Counted from the first letter of the stretch, positions 35,678-45,906 are shown. The stretch: 64,000 bases of DNA from Lentisphaerota bacterium (GCA_024225035.1 JAAEMX010000219.1:1-64000); one strand, 5' to 3'. Notes: generated from the letters alone by a model not told the origin. Program-made: numbers and translations.

Positions 35678-36562
35678 ATGCAAGTAAATGTAATAGAAGT
35701 TAATGTTTCAACCGAAATGGAGCCATTGACCTGTAAACGCAAACTGCATCAAATACCGGTAGCCGGCATTCCTATTAAGGAAAGATTGATGTGGATGTTT
35801 GAGTTTGAAGGGGTTAATAAAAGCCGTAAACTTGATATCAGAGCAGACCTCTGGCCTTCCAGCTGCGTAATCGAAAAAATTCTGGAAGCCCAGAAAAACA
35901 TTGTCATTAAAAGTCAGGATGGCGTAGAATACGCAAAACTGACCTGTGAGGAATCCACAGAATATAAAGAAATCGACCTCGATGAAGATTCCATTATCCT
36001 GCGTTATCCATGGGATATTCTTGCTTTGAATGAGATTATTGTCAGCTCTATCACAAAAGATAATATACAAGGCACAGTCCGCGAGCGCGTAACTGTGGAC
36101 GGAACCGTCTGGGTGGGTAAAAACAGCACTCTGCTCCCCGGGGTTTTCATTGAAGGCAACGTAGTAATCGGCGAAAATTGCAAAATCGGACCAAATTGCT
36201 ACATTCGAGGTAACACCTATATCGGCGATAACTGCCACATAGGTCAAGCTGTTGAAATCAAGAATTCCATGATTATGCATAATGCAACAGCTGGACACCT
36301 CAGCTACGTCGGTGATTCAATAATCTGTCCTCATGCCAACCTCGGAGCAGGAACAATTGGGGCTAATTTGAGGCATGATAACAAAAATCATAAATCTATT
36401 GTCAACAAAAAAGCCGTTGATACAGGACGACGCAAATTCGGCTTTATTCTCGGTGACAATGTCCATACTGGAATACACACCAGCATATACCCCGGAAGAA
36501 AGATGTGGCCCAACACCACAACCTCCCCTGGAGAAGCATTATCTAGAGATAAAATCAAATAA
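35678..36562 (+). CDS. left-handed beta-helix acyltransferase (GlmU C-terminal-like)
   Basis: A 294-residue protein. Residues about 130-270 contain hexapeptide repeats of a left-handed beta helix (VTVDGTVWVGKNSTLLPG, VVIGENCKIGPNCYI, TYIGDNCHIGQAV) followed by AGHLSYVGDSII and GAGTIGANLRHD. Those resemble the acetyltransferase half of GlmU, including the His and Tyr of the active site. The first 125 residues do not contain the pyrophosphorylase signature (LaaGxGTRM). So it would acetylate glucosamine-1-phosphate or a related sugar but not make UDP-GlcNAc alone. Coupled closely to glmM. Confidence 0.8.
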   Translation: MQVNVIEVNVSTEMEPLTCKRKLHQIPVAGIPIKERLMWMFEFEGVNKSRKLDIRADLWPSSCVIEKILEAQKNIVIKSQDGVEYAKLTCEESTEYKEIDLDEDSIILRYPWDILALNEIIVSSITKDNIQGTVRERVTVDGTVWVGKNSTLLPGVFIEGNVVIGENCKIGPNCYIRGNTYIGDNCHIGQAVEIKNSMIMHNATAGHLSYVGDSIICPHANLGAGTIGANLRHDNKNHKSIVNKKAVDTGRRKFGFILGDNVHTGIHTSIYPGRKMWPNTTTSPGEALSRDKIK

Positions 36563-36570
36563 TGACAAAA

Positions 36571-36605
36571 ACCGCAAGAACATTTGCGCCGTTCTGCGGT
36601 CTTTC
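36571..36605 (+). terminator. terminator after glmM operon
   Basis: ACCGCAAGAAC pairs with GTTCTGCGGT (one bulged A), followed by CTTTC. The T-run is short. Confidence 0.55.
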
Positions 36606-36744
36606 ATTACTATAAGCCGTGCTGGAGTGGGGATAAATTTCAATAAAAATATTGAAAAAACCTGCTTCGGTGAATATAATTAAACTAATCGTGCAGGCAT
36701 TCTGTCTGTACTCTCACCAAGTTAAAACAAAGAGGAGTTTTACG

Positions 36745-37191
36745 ATGAAGAAACTGTTAATCTCCGTAGTAGCATTGTGTCTTGGAATCTCAGTAATGGC
36801 CGCTGACGGCTGGATGACAAACATGGGCGAGGCAATGGCATTGGCTAAAAAGACTAATAAGCCGATTCTTGTCGACTTTTCCGGTTCTGACTGGTGCGGA
36901 TGGTGTATGAAGCTGGACAGAGAAGTTTTCTCTCAGAAAGTCTTCAAAGAATACGCCAAAGATAACCTTATTCTTGTAATCGTTGATTTTCCACGTTCTA
37001 AAAAACAGTCAGATCAGATCAAAAAACAAAATAGTGAACTGGCTAAGAAATACAATATCAATGGCTTCCCGACAGTCTTAGTTCTGGATAAAGACGGAAA
37101 AATTCTGCTGCGCACCGGATATCGTGATGGCGGAGCTGAAAAATACGTCAAATTTCTGAAAGATGAAATCGCCAAGGCTATGAAAAAATAA
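36745..37191 (+). CDS. periplasmic thioredoxin-fold protein
   Basis: A 148-residue exported thioredoxin-like protein. A signal peptide (residues 1-19, MKKLLISVVALCLGISVMA) is followed by a thioredoxin fold with the active site SDWCGWCMKL (Cys about residues 51 and 54) and the cis-Pro motif NGFPTVLVLD. Start 36745 is chosen for AGAGGAG upstream. Directly followed, 45 bases on, by a DsbD-like membrane reductase, which probably keeps this protein reduced. Confidence 0.88.
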   Translation: MKKLLISVVALCLGISVMAADGWMTNMGEAMALAKKTNKPILVDFSGSDWCGWCMKLDREVFSQKVFKEYAKDNLILVIVDFPRSKKQSDQIKKQNSELAKKYNINGFPTVLVLDKDGKILLRTGYRDGGAEKYVKFLKDEIAKAMKK

Positions 37192-37236
37192 CTCACCTTT
37201 TTGAGTTAAAAACACAAACTGCGGGAGGGACTTCGC

Positions 37237-38817
37237 ATGAAGACTGGCAGAATATTGTGGGCCTTGCTGGCTGTAACCTTTTTTGTAGCCATCGGAGCCA
37301 ACGCCCAGTTTGCCGACCCTTTTAAATGGGATGTTTCCCGGCAAGATCAAAAAGTTACAGTAAAGACTGTAATTCCTTCAGGCCATTACCTCTATCAGGA
37401 ACAAACCAAGGTAATGGTTACAGGAAATCAAGGTCAGGCTTGCATTGCCTCGACAAAACCAAAGGCAATCCTGCACGAGGATCAGTTATTAGGCAAAACC
37501 TGGGTCTTTATGGGACCACAAACTGTATCCTGGGTTTTCGACTGTGCACGCTTGAAAGTTCCGTTCAATGTAGATATAGCCTATCAGGGCTGCAAAGAAA
37601 AGACCGCGGACTCACAAGCTATATGCTTTGTTCCATCACAAAAAGAGTTCTCTATCAAAAGTGATACAACAGCTATTTCTGAGCCTAAAGTACCCCGCCA
37701 CGGCTCGTATTCAACTGGTACTATCCCACCGGCACTGAAACAGCTCCTTGATAAGTTCAAAGTATCCCGCACTGCTGCTGGGGTTATGGATAAAAAAGAA
37801 TTCACAGAATTCCTGACCGGAAAATCACAAATGACTGATCTTCTGGCAAATAAAGGCACTATACTGATAATTCTAATTATTCTCGGCGGCGGGTTGATTC
37901 TGAATTTAACCCCGTGCGTCCTGCCAATGATTCCAATAAACTTGGCAATCATCGGTGCTGGCCCAAAAGCCGACACTAAAGCTAAAGGCTTTATACGTGG
38001 CGGTGCTTATGGACTGGGGATTACCCTTGCTTATGGCGCACTTGGTCTACTGGCCGTTTTGACAGGTGCCAGATTCGGCTCCTTAAACTCATCAGTATGG
38101 TTTAATATTGGTATCGCCATTGTGTTCCTTATACTGGCACTAGCCATGTTTGATTTGATCATAATTGACTTTTCCAAATATGGTCACAAAATCATGCCTA
38201 AGGATTCACAAAGCGGAAAAGTAATCACTGCTTTTGTAATGGGAATTATAGCTGCATTACTAGCAGGAGCATGTGTCGCGCCAATTGTAATTGCGGTTTT
38301 GATTTACTCTACCAAAATATATGCGGAGGGTAATGTTGCTGGATTGTTCCTGCCATTCCTGCTAGGACTCGGCATGGGACTGCCATGGCCGTTTGCGGGT
38401 GCTGGACTGGCACTTATTCCAAAACCCGGACAATGGATGGTTAGAGTCAAACATTTGTTTGGTGTAATCATCTTGTTGGCTGCTGCTTACTACTGTTATA
38501 CAGGAGTAAAACTGATTCAGCCTACGGGTAAGGGTGTAGCATCAACAGGTCAAAACGCAAAACTGGCCAACAAGCTGAAGCGCGCAATAGAGCAGAAAAA
38601 GCCTGTTATGATTGATGTATGGGCAAGCTGGTGCAAGAACTGCCTTTACATGAACAGTACAGTATTCAAGGATGAAGATGTCAAAAAAGAATTGAAGAAG
38701 TTTATTTTTGTGAAGTATCAGGCGGAGAAGATCCAGGGACCGGACGTTAAGCCTGTTCTCGACTACTTTAAAGTCAAAGGACTTCCCACTTATTTAATCC
38801 TTGAGCCTAAAGAATAA
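37237..38817 (+). CDS. thiol:disulfide interchange protein, DsbD-like
   Basis: A 526-residue membrane reductase carrying electrons from cytoplasmic thioredoxin to the periplasm. A signal peptide leads to an N-terminal immunoglobulin-like DsbD-alpha domain (to about 145). The central eight-helix CcdA-like channel has the paired cysteines in NLTPCVLPM (about residue 226) and LAGACVAPI (about 345). The C-terminal thioredoxin domain has WASWCKNCLYM. GGGAGG lies well placed before the ATG. All six expected redox cysteine positions appear present. Partner of the upstream periplasmic thioredoxin. Confidence 0.9.
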   Translation: MKTGRILWALLAVTFFVAIGANAQFADPFKWDVSRQDQKVTVKTVIPSGHYLYQEQTKVMVTGNQGQACIASTKPKAILHEDQLLGKTWVFMGPQTVSWVFDCARLKVPFNVDIAYQGCKEKTADSQAICFVPSQKEFSIKSDTTAISEPKVPRHGSYSTGTIPPALKQLLDKFKVSRTAAGVMDKKEFTEFLTGKSQMTDLLANKGTILIILIILGGGLILNLTPCVLPMIPINLAIIGAGPKADTKAKGFIRGGAYGLGITLAYGALGLLAVLTGARFGSLNSSVWFNIGIAIVFLILALAMFDLIIIDFSKYGHKIMPKDSQSGKVITAFVMGIIAALLAGACVAPIVIAVLIYSTKIYAEGNVAGLFLPFLLGLGMGLPWPFAGAGLALIPKPGQWMVRVKHLFGVIILLAAAYYCYTGVKLIQPTGKGVASTGQNAKLANKLKRAIEQKKPVMIDVWASWCKNCLYMNSTVFKDEDVKKELKKFIFVKYQAEKIQGPDVKPVLDYFKVKGLPTYLILEPKE

Positions 38818-38833
38818 AACCTCTTGAAATACT

Positions 38834-38863
38834 AAAGGCGGCCGTTTTCGGTCGCCTTTTTTT
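38834..38863 (+). terminator. terminator between dsbD-like gene and ABC exporter
   Basis: AAAGGCGGCCG pairs with CGGTCGCCTTT around TTTT (one G-T pair), followed by a T-run. It serves the plus-strand operon and may also act for the convergent ABC gene. Confidence 0.85.
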
Positions 38864-38893
38864 ATTGCCGAAACCTTTCTCGATTAAACTCAA

Positions 38894-40624
38894 TTAGAAG
38901 TTGTGCATTGAATATAACCTGTTGTAATAACCGTTAAGCTTGAGCAATTCACCATGTCCGCCTTCCTCCGCGATCTTGCCTTCTTTTATGCAATAGATAT
39001 AATCAGCATTGCGGACGGTCGACAGGCGGTGCGCAATAACCAGAGTAGTGCGTTCTCTGCATAACCTTTCCATTGATTCCTGCACAAGAGCCTCAGACTC
39101 ATTGTCCAAAGCGGATGTAGCTTCGTCAAAAATCAAAATAGCTGGATTCTTCAAAAAGACTCGAGCAATTGAAATGCGCTGCTTCTGCCCCCCTGAAAGT
39201 TTCACCCCCTGCTCTCCGACCTGAGAATCAAAACCATCCGGCATCGACATTATAAAGTCGTAAATATTAGCGTTTTTAGCAGCCTCTATAACTTCTTCCT
39301 CAGAGGCATTATGATTGCCAATAACAATATTCTCACGAATACTGTCATCAAATAAAAATGGGGACTGCTGAACAACGCCGACACTCTCGCGTAAGCTTTT
39401 CTGCTTCAAATCCATTACATCGTTACCGTCAATCAATACCTTGCCGCTTTCAACCTCATAGAAACGCGGCACCAATGCCGCAATAGTTGATTTTCCTGCA
39501 CCGGACTCTCCGACCAGAGCGACAGTTCTTCCTGCGGGTATTTTCAAACTTACATCTTCAAGTATCCATTCATTAACTTCTTTGCCTTCTTCAGGCTGAT
39601 ACTTAAAGTAGACATTTCTAAATTCGATATCTCCTTTAACTGCGGCAGGAGCAAGCGCGTTATGGCGGTCCTTAATGTCAGGTTCTTCAACCATTATCTG
39701 ATGAAAGCGCTCGAAAGCAGTATAGCCCTGCTGAAACTGTTCAACAAAGTTCAGCATCCTGAAAATCGGCATAACTATATAACGCGAATACATGAAAAAA
39801 GTAAATACTTCAGCAATATTCGCTTTGCCATAATAAACCAGCACAGCACCGGCTCCCACAAAAAGCGCTGAATACCCCTGAATCATGAAAATAACTCCGG
39901 AGTGAAATCCTGCCATAGTTCCGAAAACATTCTCCCGGGCATTTCTGAATTTGGTATTTACCTCATGAAACTTCTCAACCTGGTACTCTTCATTGGTAAA
40001 AGCCTTTACCTCGCGAATTCCCTGAATTGAATTTTCCACCTGGCTGTTGAGATCAGCTATCCTCTTACGTACCTGCCTGAAACTGCGCTTCATTCTCCGC
40101 ATAAAAACTGAACCCCAGATAATGATGAACGGCAGCGGAAAAAATGTTAAAAGCGCAAACCACCAGTTCTGGTAAAACATAAAACAAAAGGCTCCGACAA
40201 TAGTCAAACTGGATATAAGCAGGTCCTCAGGAGAATGATGTGCGGTCTCCGCAATAAGTGTAAGGTCATTTGATAAACGTGACATAATATGACCGGTTTT
40301 GGTACGGTCAAAATAACTGAACGACAGCTTCTGTATATGAGAAAAAAGGTCACGCCGCATATCGGCTTCCATTCTTACCCCAAGTATATGCCCCCACTTG
40401 ACATTGAAGTAATCAGCCGTGGCAAGAATTGAAACAATTATTCCAATATAAACCAGACTGATGATGATATTTTTGAAATCCTTGTTGGGCAAATAATCAC
40501 TTAAAATATCATAAGCAATTTTAGGAATTAAAATAGTAAATATAGCTATAGTTACAGACGTCAGCATATCCAGCACAAAAAGGCGGGAATGCGGACCATA
40601 ATATTTCGTAAAATCTTTCAGCAT
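38894..40624 (-). CDS. ABC exporter, fused membrane and ATPase domains (MsbA-like)
   Basis: A 576-residue half-transporter that works as a homodimer to export lipids, peptides or drugs. Six transmembrane helices occupy residues about 15-300. The ATPase domain has Walker A GESGAGKST (about 375), the Q loop VVQQSPFLFDD, signature LSGGQKQRISIAR and Walker B ILIFDEATSALD, then the H loop in VIAHRLST. Motifs are intact. It stands alone on the minus strand; the substrate is not determinable, and the resemblance to lipid flippases is only general. Confidence 0.92.
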   Translation of the reverse strand: MLKDFTKYYGPHSRLFVLDMLTSVTIAIFTILIPKIAYDILSDYLPNKDFKNIIISLVYIGIIVSILATADYFNVKWGHILGVRMEADMRRDLFSHIQKLSFSYFDRTKTGHIMSRLSNDLTLIAETAHHSPEDLLISSLTIVGAFCFMFYQNWWFALLTFFPLPFIIIWGSVFMRRMKRSFRQVRKRIADLNSQVENSIQGIREVKAFTNEEYQVEKFHEVNTKFRNARENVFGTMAGFHSGVIFMIQGYSALFVGAGAVLVYYGKANIAEVFTFFMYSRYIVMPIFRMLNFVEQFQQGYTAFERFHQIMVEEPDIKDRHNALAPAAVKGDIEFRNVYFKYQPEEGKEVNEWILEDVSLKIPAGRTVALVGESGAGKSTIAALVPRFYEVESGKVLIDGNDVMDLKQKSLRESVGVVQQSPFLFDDSIRENIVIGNHNASEEEVIEAAKNANIYDFIMSMPDGFDSQVGEQGVKLSGGQKQRISIARVFLKNPAILIFDEATSALDNESEALVQESMERLCRERTTLVIAHRLSTVRNADYIYCIKEGKIAEEGGHGELLKLNGYYNRLYSMHNF

Positions 40625-40850
40625 AAAAAATCTCTTTAAAGCAGTTTCTCAAAAGTTTAAATATAACACAGTACAAATTTATTGTCAATTGCTGATTAGA
40701 CAAGTGCGTTTAAAACAAGTTGGGTAAGATTCTTTTTTTTAAAGAGAGCACACCTGTTCAGCTTTGGGGAAAGAATGCTTGCAGCTAAAAGGGGAAATAG
40801 CTGAACAGGTGCCTTTTAGATAGTAGAGTTAATTAATATGTCGACCAGAC

Positions 40851-41972
40851 TTAAGAAAAGGTTACATATGGTAGTGCTTTTTTTGCATTTTTTCCTTTTA
40901 AGCCGATCTCACTCAACTCATGAAGGGCATGAATCTTGCGTAATTTGATGATTTTTTTGGCCAAAGTCGGCCCTATTGGCGGAATTCTCAAAAGCATTTC
41001 CTTACTGGCTTTGTTCAAGTTAACCGGGAAAAGATGCATATGTTTATCAGCCCAGACCTGTTTAGGGTCACGATCAAGCGGCAGGTTGCCTGAGTCATCG
41101 AAAAACAATTCACTCTTTTCAAATCCGTATTGCCTGAAAAGAAAATCACACTGATAAAGTCGATGCTCTCTAGTCAGATGATCTTCAGGGTTCAGCTCAA
41201 AGCGCTGTTCTCCGGGAATACTGCGATCACCAAGCCCCGGTTGATAAGCGGAAAAGTATACACGCTGGAAATTCAGGCGGTTATATACTGCATCAACATA
41301 ACTTATTATATCGCTGTCATTCTCGTCAGCAGCCCCGACAATAAACTGAGTTGTACACTTTACCCGGCTGAATTGAGTTCCCTTAGTTGTGAGACTGCTC
41401 ATTAATTTAGCAGGTCGCACAATGTCGCTGGTGAAATTCTTAACGTCGGACAACTTATTAAAATATTTTTCCCCGGGTGTTTCAATATTCAGCGACACGG
41501 CACTGGCAAGACTGACTGCTTCCTCAACCGCAGCGTCAGAAGCTCCGGGAATTATCTTTAAATGTACATAACCTTTGAAACCATACTTGCGCCGCAGCAG
41601 TCTTACTGTTCCGTTTAGACGCTCCATTGTGCGATCTGGATTGCCAATAACTCCGGAACTTAGAAACAAGCCAAATACTATCCGGCGACGATAATAGTCC
41701 ATAAAAACTTTTGCGGTTTCATCAGCTGATAAAGTACAACGTTTTGCATTGGCATCACTGCGCAACGGGCAATATTTGCAATCATTCGCACACGCACTGG
41801 ACAGCAAAGTTTTCAGCAAAACGCTATACCCTCCCTGCGGTAACGGCACCGGATACAGCCAGTGCCCCGCCCCATCGCGCTGACGGCGGTCATTCTTGCC
41901 GGTACCGCAGGCACAAGCAAGATCATACTGTGAGGCTTCTGATAAAACTTCCAGTTTTTTAAGGGTATCCAT
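40851..41972 (-). CDS. radical SAM protein with C-terminal helix-hairpin-helix, putative DNA repair
   Basis: A 373-residue radical SAM enzyme with cluster motif C-x3-C-x2-C in SSACANDCKYCPLRSD (about residues 59-67). The C-terminal 60 residues form a helix-hairpin-helix pair (MLLRIPPIGPTLAKKIIKLR) that binds DNA non-specifically. This architecture matches a family annotated as a putative DNA modification/repair radical SAM protein. In many genomes it is next to a small uracil-DNA-glycosylase-like partner; no such partner is in this window. Biochemical reaction unknown. Confidence 0.85.
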   Translation of the reverse strand: MDTLKKLEVLSEASQYDLACACGTGKNDRRQRDGAGHWLYPVPLPQGGYSVLLKTLLSSACANDCKYCPLRSDANAKRCTLSADETAKVFMDYYRRRIVFGLFLSSGVIGNPDRTMERLNGTVRLLRRKYGFKGYVHLKIIPGASDAAVEEAVSLASAVSLNIETPGEKYFNKLSDVKNFTSDIVRPAKLMSSLTTKGTQFSRVKCTTQFIVGAADENDSDIISYVDAVYNRLNFQRVYFSAYQPGLGDRSIPGEQRFELNPEDHLTREHRLYQCDFLFRQYGFEKSELFFDDSGNLPLDRDPKQVWADKHMHLFPVNLNKASKEMLLRIPPIGPTLAKKIIKLRKIHALHELSEIGLKGKNAKKALPYVTFS

Positions 41973-42151
41973 AGAGCTTTGACCAGGAAATGAGTGATAA
42001 GTGTTTTTGCCTGAATTATTAATTATTATAGCATATCAGAACAGTGATGAAACTATAAAATTGCTTAAAAAACAAATTTTTACTGTATCTTAGAATTAGT
42101 ATATTCTATATTTTTTTACTCATCCCTTGCAAATTTTGAGCTGACCATTTA

Positions 42152-42243
42152 TAATATTGCTAAATCGTATAATCAAATTTATTTTTCTGATCCGGAATTT
42201 ACAGTAATTTCAGTATCTAATATTGCTAAATCGTATAATCAAA
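42152..42243 (+). promoter_or_regulatory. 26-bp direct repeat upstream of fucI (candidate operators)
   Basis: Two exact 26-base copies, 42152-42177 and 42218-42243, start 66 bases apart. Each contains TATTGCTAAATCGTATAATC, including a TATAAT box. The second ends 16 bases before the fucI ATG, so a bound regulator would block the ribosome or initiation region. Could be a duplicated promoter/operator for a sugar-responsive regulator. Confidence 0.55.
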
Positions 42244-42259
42244 ATAATGGAGGCCAGCC

Positions 42260-44068
42260 ATGAGCGTTTCTACATTGCAGCAAACAGAGCCCGTAAACCG
42301 TTTACGCGGCACTCTCCCAAAGATCGGCATACGGCCTGCAATCGATGGTCGTCGTCAGGGCGTACGCGAATCTTTAGAAGAACAAACTATGAATATGGCA
42401 AAATCCGCTGCAGAGCTGATTTCCTCCAATCTTAAACACGCTTGCGGCCTGCCGGTTGAATGCGTTATTGCTGACACCTGTATCGGTGGTGTAGCCGAAG
42501 CGGCCATGTGCGCTGAAAAGTTTGATCGTGAAGGAGTTGGTATTTCTCTTACCGTTACTCCCTGCTGGTGTTATGGTGCTGAAACTATGGACATGGATCC
42601 GCATCGCCCTAAGGCGGTCTGGGGATTCAACGGCACAGAACGCCCAGGTGCAGTTTATCTGGCTGCGGTTCTGGCTGCGCACAGCCAAAAAGGCTTTCCG
42701 GCGTTCGGAATTTACGGTCGTGACGTTCAAGCCGCTGACGATACTTCCATTCCAAAAGATGTAAAAGAAAAAATATTGCGCTTTGCCCGTGCCGGACTGG
42801 CAACTGCTTCTATGCGCGGCAAATCCTACCTTTCCATGGGCGGTTGTTCAATGGGCATTGCGGGATCAATTGTTGATCCTGCTTTCTTTGAAAAGTTCCT
42901 TGGTATGCGCTGTGAGTCCATCGACATGTCTGAATTTATTCGTCGTGTAAATGAAGATATTATTGACCCTGAAGAGCTTGAGAAAGCAATGGCATGGGTC
43001 AAAGAAAACTGCAAAGAGGGCGAAGACTTTAACTCACCTAAAATGCAGAAGTCCGATTCAGAAAAAGAAGCCATCTGGGAATACTGCGTAAAAATGGCAA
43101 TAATCGGGCGTGACCTTATGGTCGGCAACTCCAAACTTATGGAACTTGGCTTTGGAGAAGAGGCTCTTGGTCACAACGCTATTCTTTCCGGTTTTCAGGG
43201 GCAGCGCCAATGGACAGACCATATGCCAAATGGCGACTTTATGGAAACTGTCCTTAATTCATCTTTTGACTGGAACGGTATTCGCCAGCCATATCTCTGT
43301 GCCACTGAAAATGATGCCTTAAACAGCGTCGCCATGCTTTTCGGTCACCTGCTGACCGGAACCGCACAGGGATTTTCTGATGTCCGCACCTACTGGAGTC
43401 CCCAAGCTGTAAAAGAAGCTACCGGACAAGCACCCGAAGGCAATGCATCTAATGGTTTTATTCACCTGATTAACTCAGGCGCTACCTGTATGGATGGAAC
43501 CGGACAACAGACAATTGACGGCAAACCTGCTATGAAACAGTTCTGGGATATCACTCCTGACGAAGCTCAGAAATGCCTTGATGCTACAGAATGGTGCGCT
43601 GGAATAAAAGAATATTTCCGCGGCGGCGGCTTCTCTTCCCGCTTCCAGACCAAAGGCGGCATGCCGGTGACAATGAGCCGAATTAACCTGATTGACGGAA
43701 TTGGTCCGGTTCTGCAGATAGCGGAAGGAGAAACAGTCGAACTGCCTCCTGAAATTCACGATAAAATCGACTGTCGCACCAACCCAAGCTGGCCAACCAC
43801 ATGGTTTGTGCCGCACCTCACTGGAGAAGGCGCTTTCCGTGATGTCTACAGCGTAATGGCAAACTGGGGCGCCAATCACGGTGCTTTTTCCTATGGTCAC
43901 ATTGGAGCAGACTTGATTACTCTTGCATCAATGCTTAGAATACCTGTATGCATGCATAATGTTTCTGAAACTCAGATTTTCCGTCCCAGCACCTGGGCGG
44001 CATTTGGCATGGAACCGGAGGGAAGCGATTACCGCGCCTGTGCCAATTTTGGAGCACTTTACAGCTAA
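42260..44068 (+). CDS. fucI: L-fucose isomerase
   Basis: A 602-residue enzyme interconverting L-fucose and L-fuculose (and D-arabinose/D-ribulose), manganese-dependent. It starts with the FucI phrase [20 protein letters not shown] and contains [19 protein letters not shown] and [14 protein letters not shown]. Full length for the family (about 590). The ATG at 42260 follows TGGAGG. Its neighbour is a ribulokinase, separated by a terminator, so sugar isomerisation and phosphorylation are encoded together; the aldolase expected next is not in the window. Confidence 0.96.
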   Translation: MSVSTLQQTEPVNRLRGTLPKIGIRPAIDGRRQGVRESLEEQTMNMAKSAAELISSNLKHACGLPVECVIADTCIGGVAEAAMCAEKFDREGVGISLTVTPCWCYGAETMDMDPHRPKAVWGFNGTERPGAVYLAAVLAAHSQKGFPAFGIYGRDVQAADDTSIPKDVKEKILRFARAGLATASMRGKSYLSMGGCSMGIAGSIVDPAFFEKFLGMRCESIDMSEFIRRVNEDIIDPEELEKAMAWVKENCKEGEDFNSPKMQKSDSEKEAIWEYCVKMAIIGRDLMVGNSKLMELGFGEEALGHNAILSGFQGQRQWTDHMPNGDFMETVLNSSFDWNGIRQPYLCATENDALNSVAMLFGHLLTGTAQGFSDVRTYWSPQAVKEATGQAPEGNASNGFIHLINSGATCMDGTGQQTIDGKPAMKQFWDITPDEAQKCLDATEWCAGIKEYFRGGGFSSRFQTKGGMPVTMSRINLIDGIGPVLQIAEGETVELPPEIHDKIDCRTNPSWPTTWFVPHLTGEGAFRDVYSVMANWGANHGAFSYGHIGADLITLASMLRIPVCMHNVSETQIFRPSTWAAFGMEPEGSDYRACANFGALYS

Positions 44069-44087
44069 GTGATACTCTTCACGGCAG

Positions 44088-44113
44088 GAGGGCCCTTCCG
44101 GCCCTCTTTTTTT
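44088..44113 (+). terminator. terminator between fucI and the ribulokinase gene
   Basis: GAGGGCC (44088-44094) pairs with GGCCCTC (44100-44106), followed by eight T. It lies 20 bases after fucI and 42 before the kinase start, so kinase expression may need readthrough or its own promoter (TTGACA at 44122). Confidence 0.85.
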
Positions 44114-44155
44114 GCCGGGTTATTGACAACAACTGAAAATTGGAGGAATATGCTT

Positions 44156-45793
44156 ATGCAAAAATACGTGATAGGGCTTGACTACGGTTCTGACAGCGTA
44201 CGTGCCTTACTGGTTAACGCTGCAACCGGAAAAGAAGAAGCAACCAGCGTTCATCATTATACCCGTTGGAAAAAGCGTGAATACTGTGATGCCGGACGCA
44301 ATCAGTTCCGTCAACATCCGCTTGATTACCTCGAAGGAATGGAAATAACCATAAAAAGAGTTCTGGAGAAAGTTCCTGCTGAAGTAGCAAGCAATGTTAT
44401 AGCTATTGCTGCGGATACAACGGGTTCAACTCCTGTTGCCGTAGATCACAACGGTACTCCATTAGCGCTGCTTCCTGAATTCAAAGATAATCCAAACGCT
44501 ATGTTCATACTGTGGAAGGATCACACCGCCATAGCTGAAGCTGATGAGATTAACGCTCACGCTAAAAACTGGGGCGGCGAGGACTATACAAAATATTCCG
44601 GCGGCACTTATTCTTCCGAATGGTTCTGGTCAAAAATTCTTCATATACTGCGCAATGATAAACAAGTACGTGAAGCGGCTTTTTCGTGGGTCGAACACAG
44701 TGACTGGATTCCAGCAGTTCTGACTGGCAACACCGAGCCATTGACAATGCTTCGCAGTCGCTGCGCGGCAGGACATAAAGCAATGTGGCATGCCAGCTGG
44801 AACGGTTTGCCGTCAGAAAAGTTTTTAAAGGGAGTTGATCAATTGTTGTCAGGACTGCGCAGTCGTTTATTTGAAGCAACTGAAACCGCTGGCAAAAGCG
44901 CAGGAACTCTGACTCCAGAATGGGCTGAGAAACTTGGACTATCAACAGATGTCATAATCAGTACCGGCGCAATTGGCTGCCATTTTGGAGCAGTAGGCGG
45001 TCAGATCGAACCTTATTTTATAAGCAAAATCATGGGCACCAGCACCTGCGATGTTATCGTAGCACCAAATTCCGAAATGAATGATCAGCTTATTCATGGT
45101 ATCTGCGGACAGGTTGATGGTTCGATAGTTCCCGGTATGCTTGGAATGGAAGCCGGACAGTCAGCTTTTGGAGATATTTACGCTTGGTTCAAACGCCTTC
45201 TGGGATGGCCGCTTGAATATTTTGACGCTGCTGACAAAGAAAAAATTCTTGACAAAATGCTTTCAGCACTGGAAAAAGAAGCCAGTAAAATCGATATAGG
45301 ACAGACTGATATTTTAGCACTTGACTGGTTGAACGGACGACGCACCCCTAATGCAAATCAGAATCTGAAAGGTGCGCTTTTCGGTCTCACTCTCGGCAGT
45401 TCAGCCCCAATGATCTACAGGGCGCTTGTTGAATCAACGGTTTTTGGCGCTGCCGCAATTGCGGACTGCTTCAAAAATGAAGGCGTTCCGGTAAAAGGCA
45501 TTATCGCACTTGGAGGTGTCGCCAAGAAATCACCTTTTATCATGCAGATGTGCGCTGATGTTCTCGACATGCCGATTAAAGTTGTAAAATCTGAACAGGC
45601 CTGTGCTCTAGGCGGAGCAATGTTTGCCGCAACCGCAGCCGGGCTGTATAAAAATGTGGAAGATGCAATGCAGGCAATGGGCAGTGGCTTTGAAAAAGTC
45701 TATAATCCAATACCGGAAAATACCGCGAAATATACCGATCATTACGCCAGTTACAAACAACATACGCAAATTGTAGAAAACGAAAATTTGTAA
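44156..45793 (+). CDS. ribulokinase-type FGGY sugar kinase
   Basis: A 545-residue FGGY-family kinase. The N-terminal phosphate loop is IGLDYGSDSVRALLV (residues about 6-20), ADTTGSTPVAVD is the second loop, and the C-terminal GALFGLTLGSSAPMIYRALV plus IALGGVAKKSPFIMQ form the adenosine-binding part. Long loops and length match AraB-type ribulokinases. With FucI next door the physiological substrate could be L-fuculose or D-ribulose and not L-ribulose, so I do not assign araB. ATG 44156 is chosen because GGAGG lies nine bases upstream; ATG 44150 is too close to it. Confidence 0.88.
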   Translation: MQKYVIGLDYGSDSVRALLVNAATGKEEATSVHHYTRWKKREYCDAGRNQFRQHPLDYLEGMEITIKRVLEKVPAEVASNVIAIAADTTGSTPVAVDHNGTPLALLPEFKDNPNAMFILWKDHTAIAEADEINAHAKNWGGEDYTKYSGGTYSSEWFWSKILHILRNDKQVREAAFSWVEHSDWIPAVLTGNTEPLTMLRSRCAAGHKAMWHASWNGLPSEKFLKGVDQLLSGLRSRLFEATETAGKSAGTLTPEWAEKLGLSTDVIISTGAIGCHFGAVGGQIEPYFISKIMGTSTCDVIVAPNSEMNDQLIHGICGQVDGSIVPGMLGMEAGQSAFGDIYAWFKRLLGWPLEYFDAADKEKILDKMLSALEKEASKIDIGQTDILALDWLNGRRTPNANQNLKGALFGLTLGSSAPMIYRALVESTVFGAAAIADCFKNEGVPVKGIIALGGVAKKSPFIMQMCADVLDMPIKVVKSEQACALGGAMFAATAAGLYKNVEDAMQAMGSGFEKVYNPIPENTAKYTDHYASYKQHTQIVENENL

Positions 45794-45820
45794 ATGTGTT
45801 ATTCGAAATAAAGGTTCAGG

Positions 45821-45856
45821 CAAGTGATGATATTACCAGTCATCACTTGTCTTTTT
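45821..45856 (+). terminator. terminator after the ribulokinase gene
   Basis: CAAGTGATGA pairs with TCATCACTTG (10 bp) around a 9-base loop, followed by TCTTTTTC. Confidence 0.8.
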
Positions 45857-45906
45857 CATTATATGTTAACTAAACCCGTGCAACTTCTTCTGTATTCTCT
45901 ACTTGT

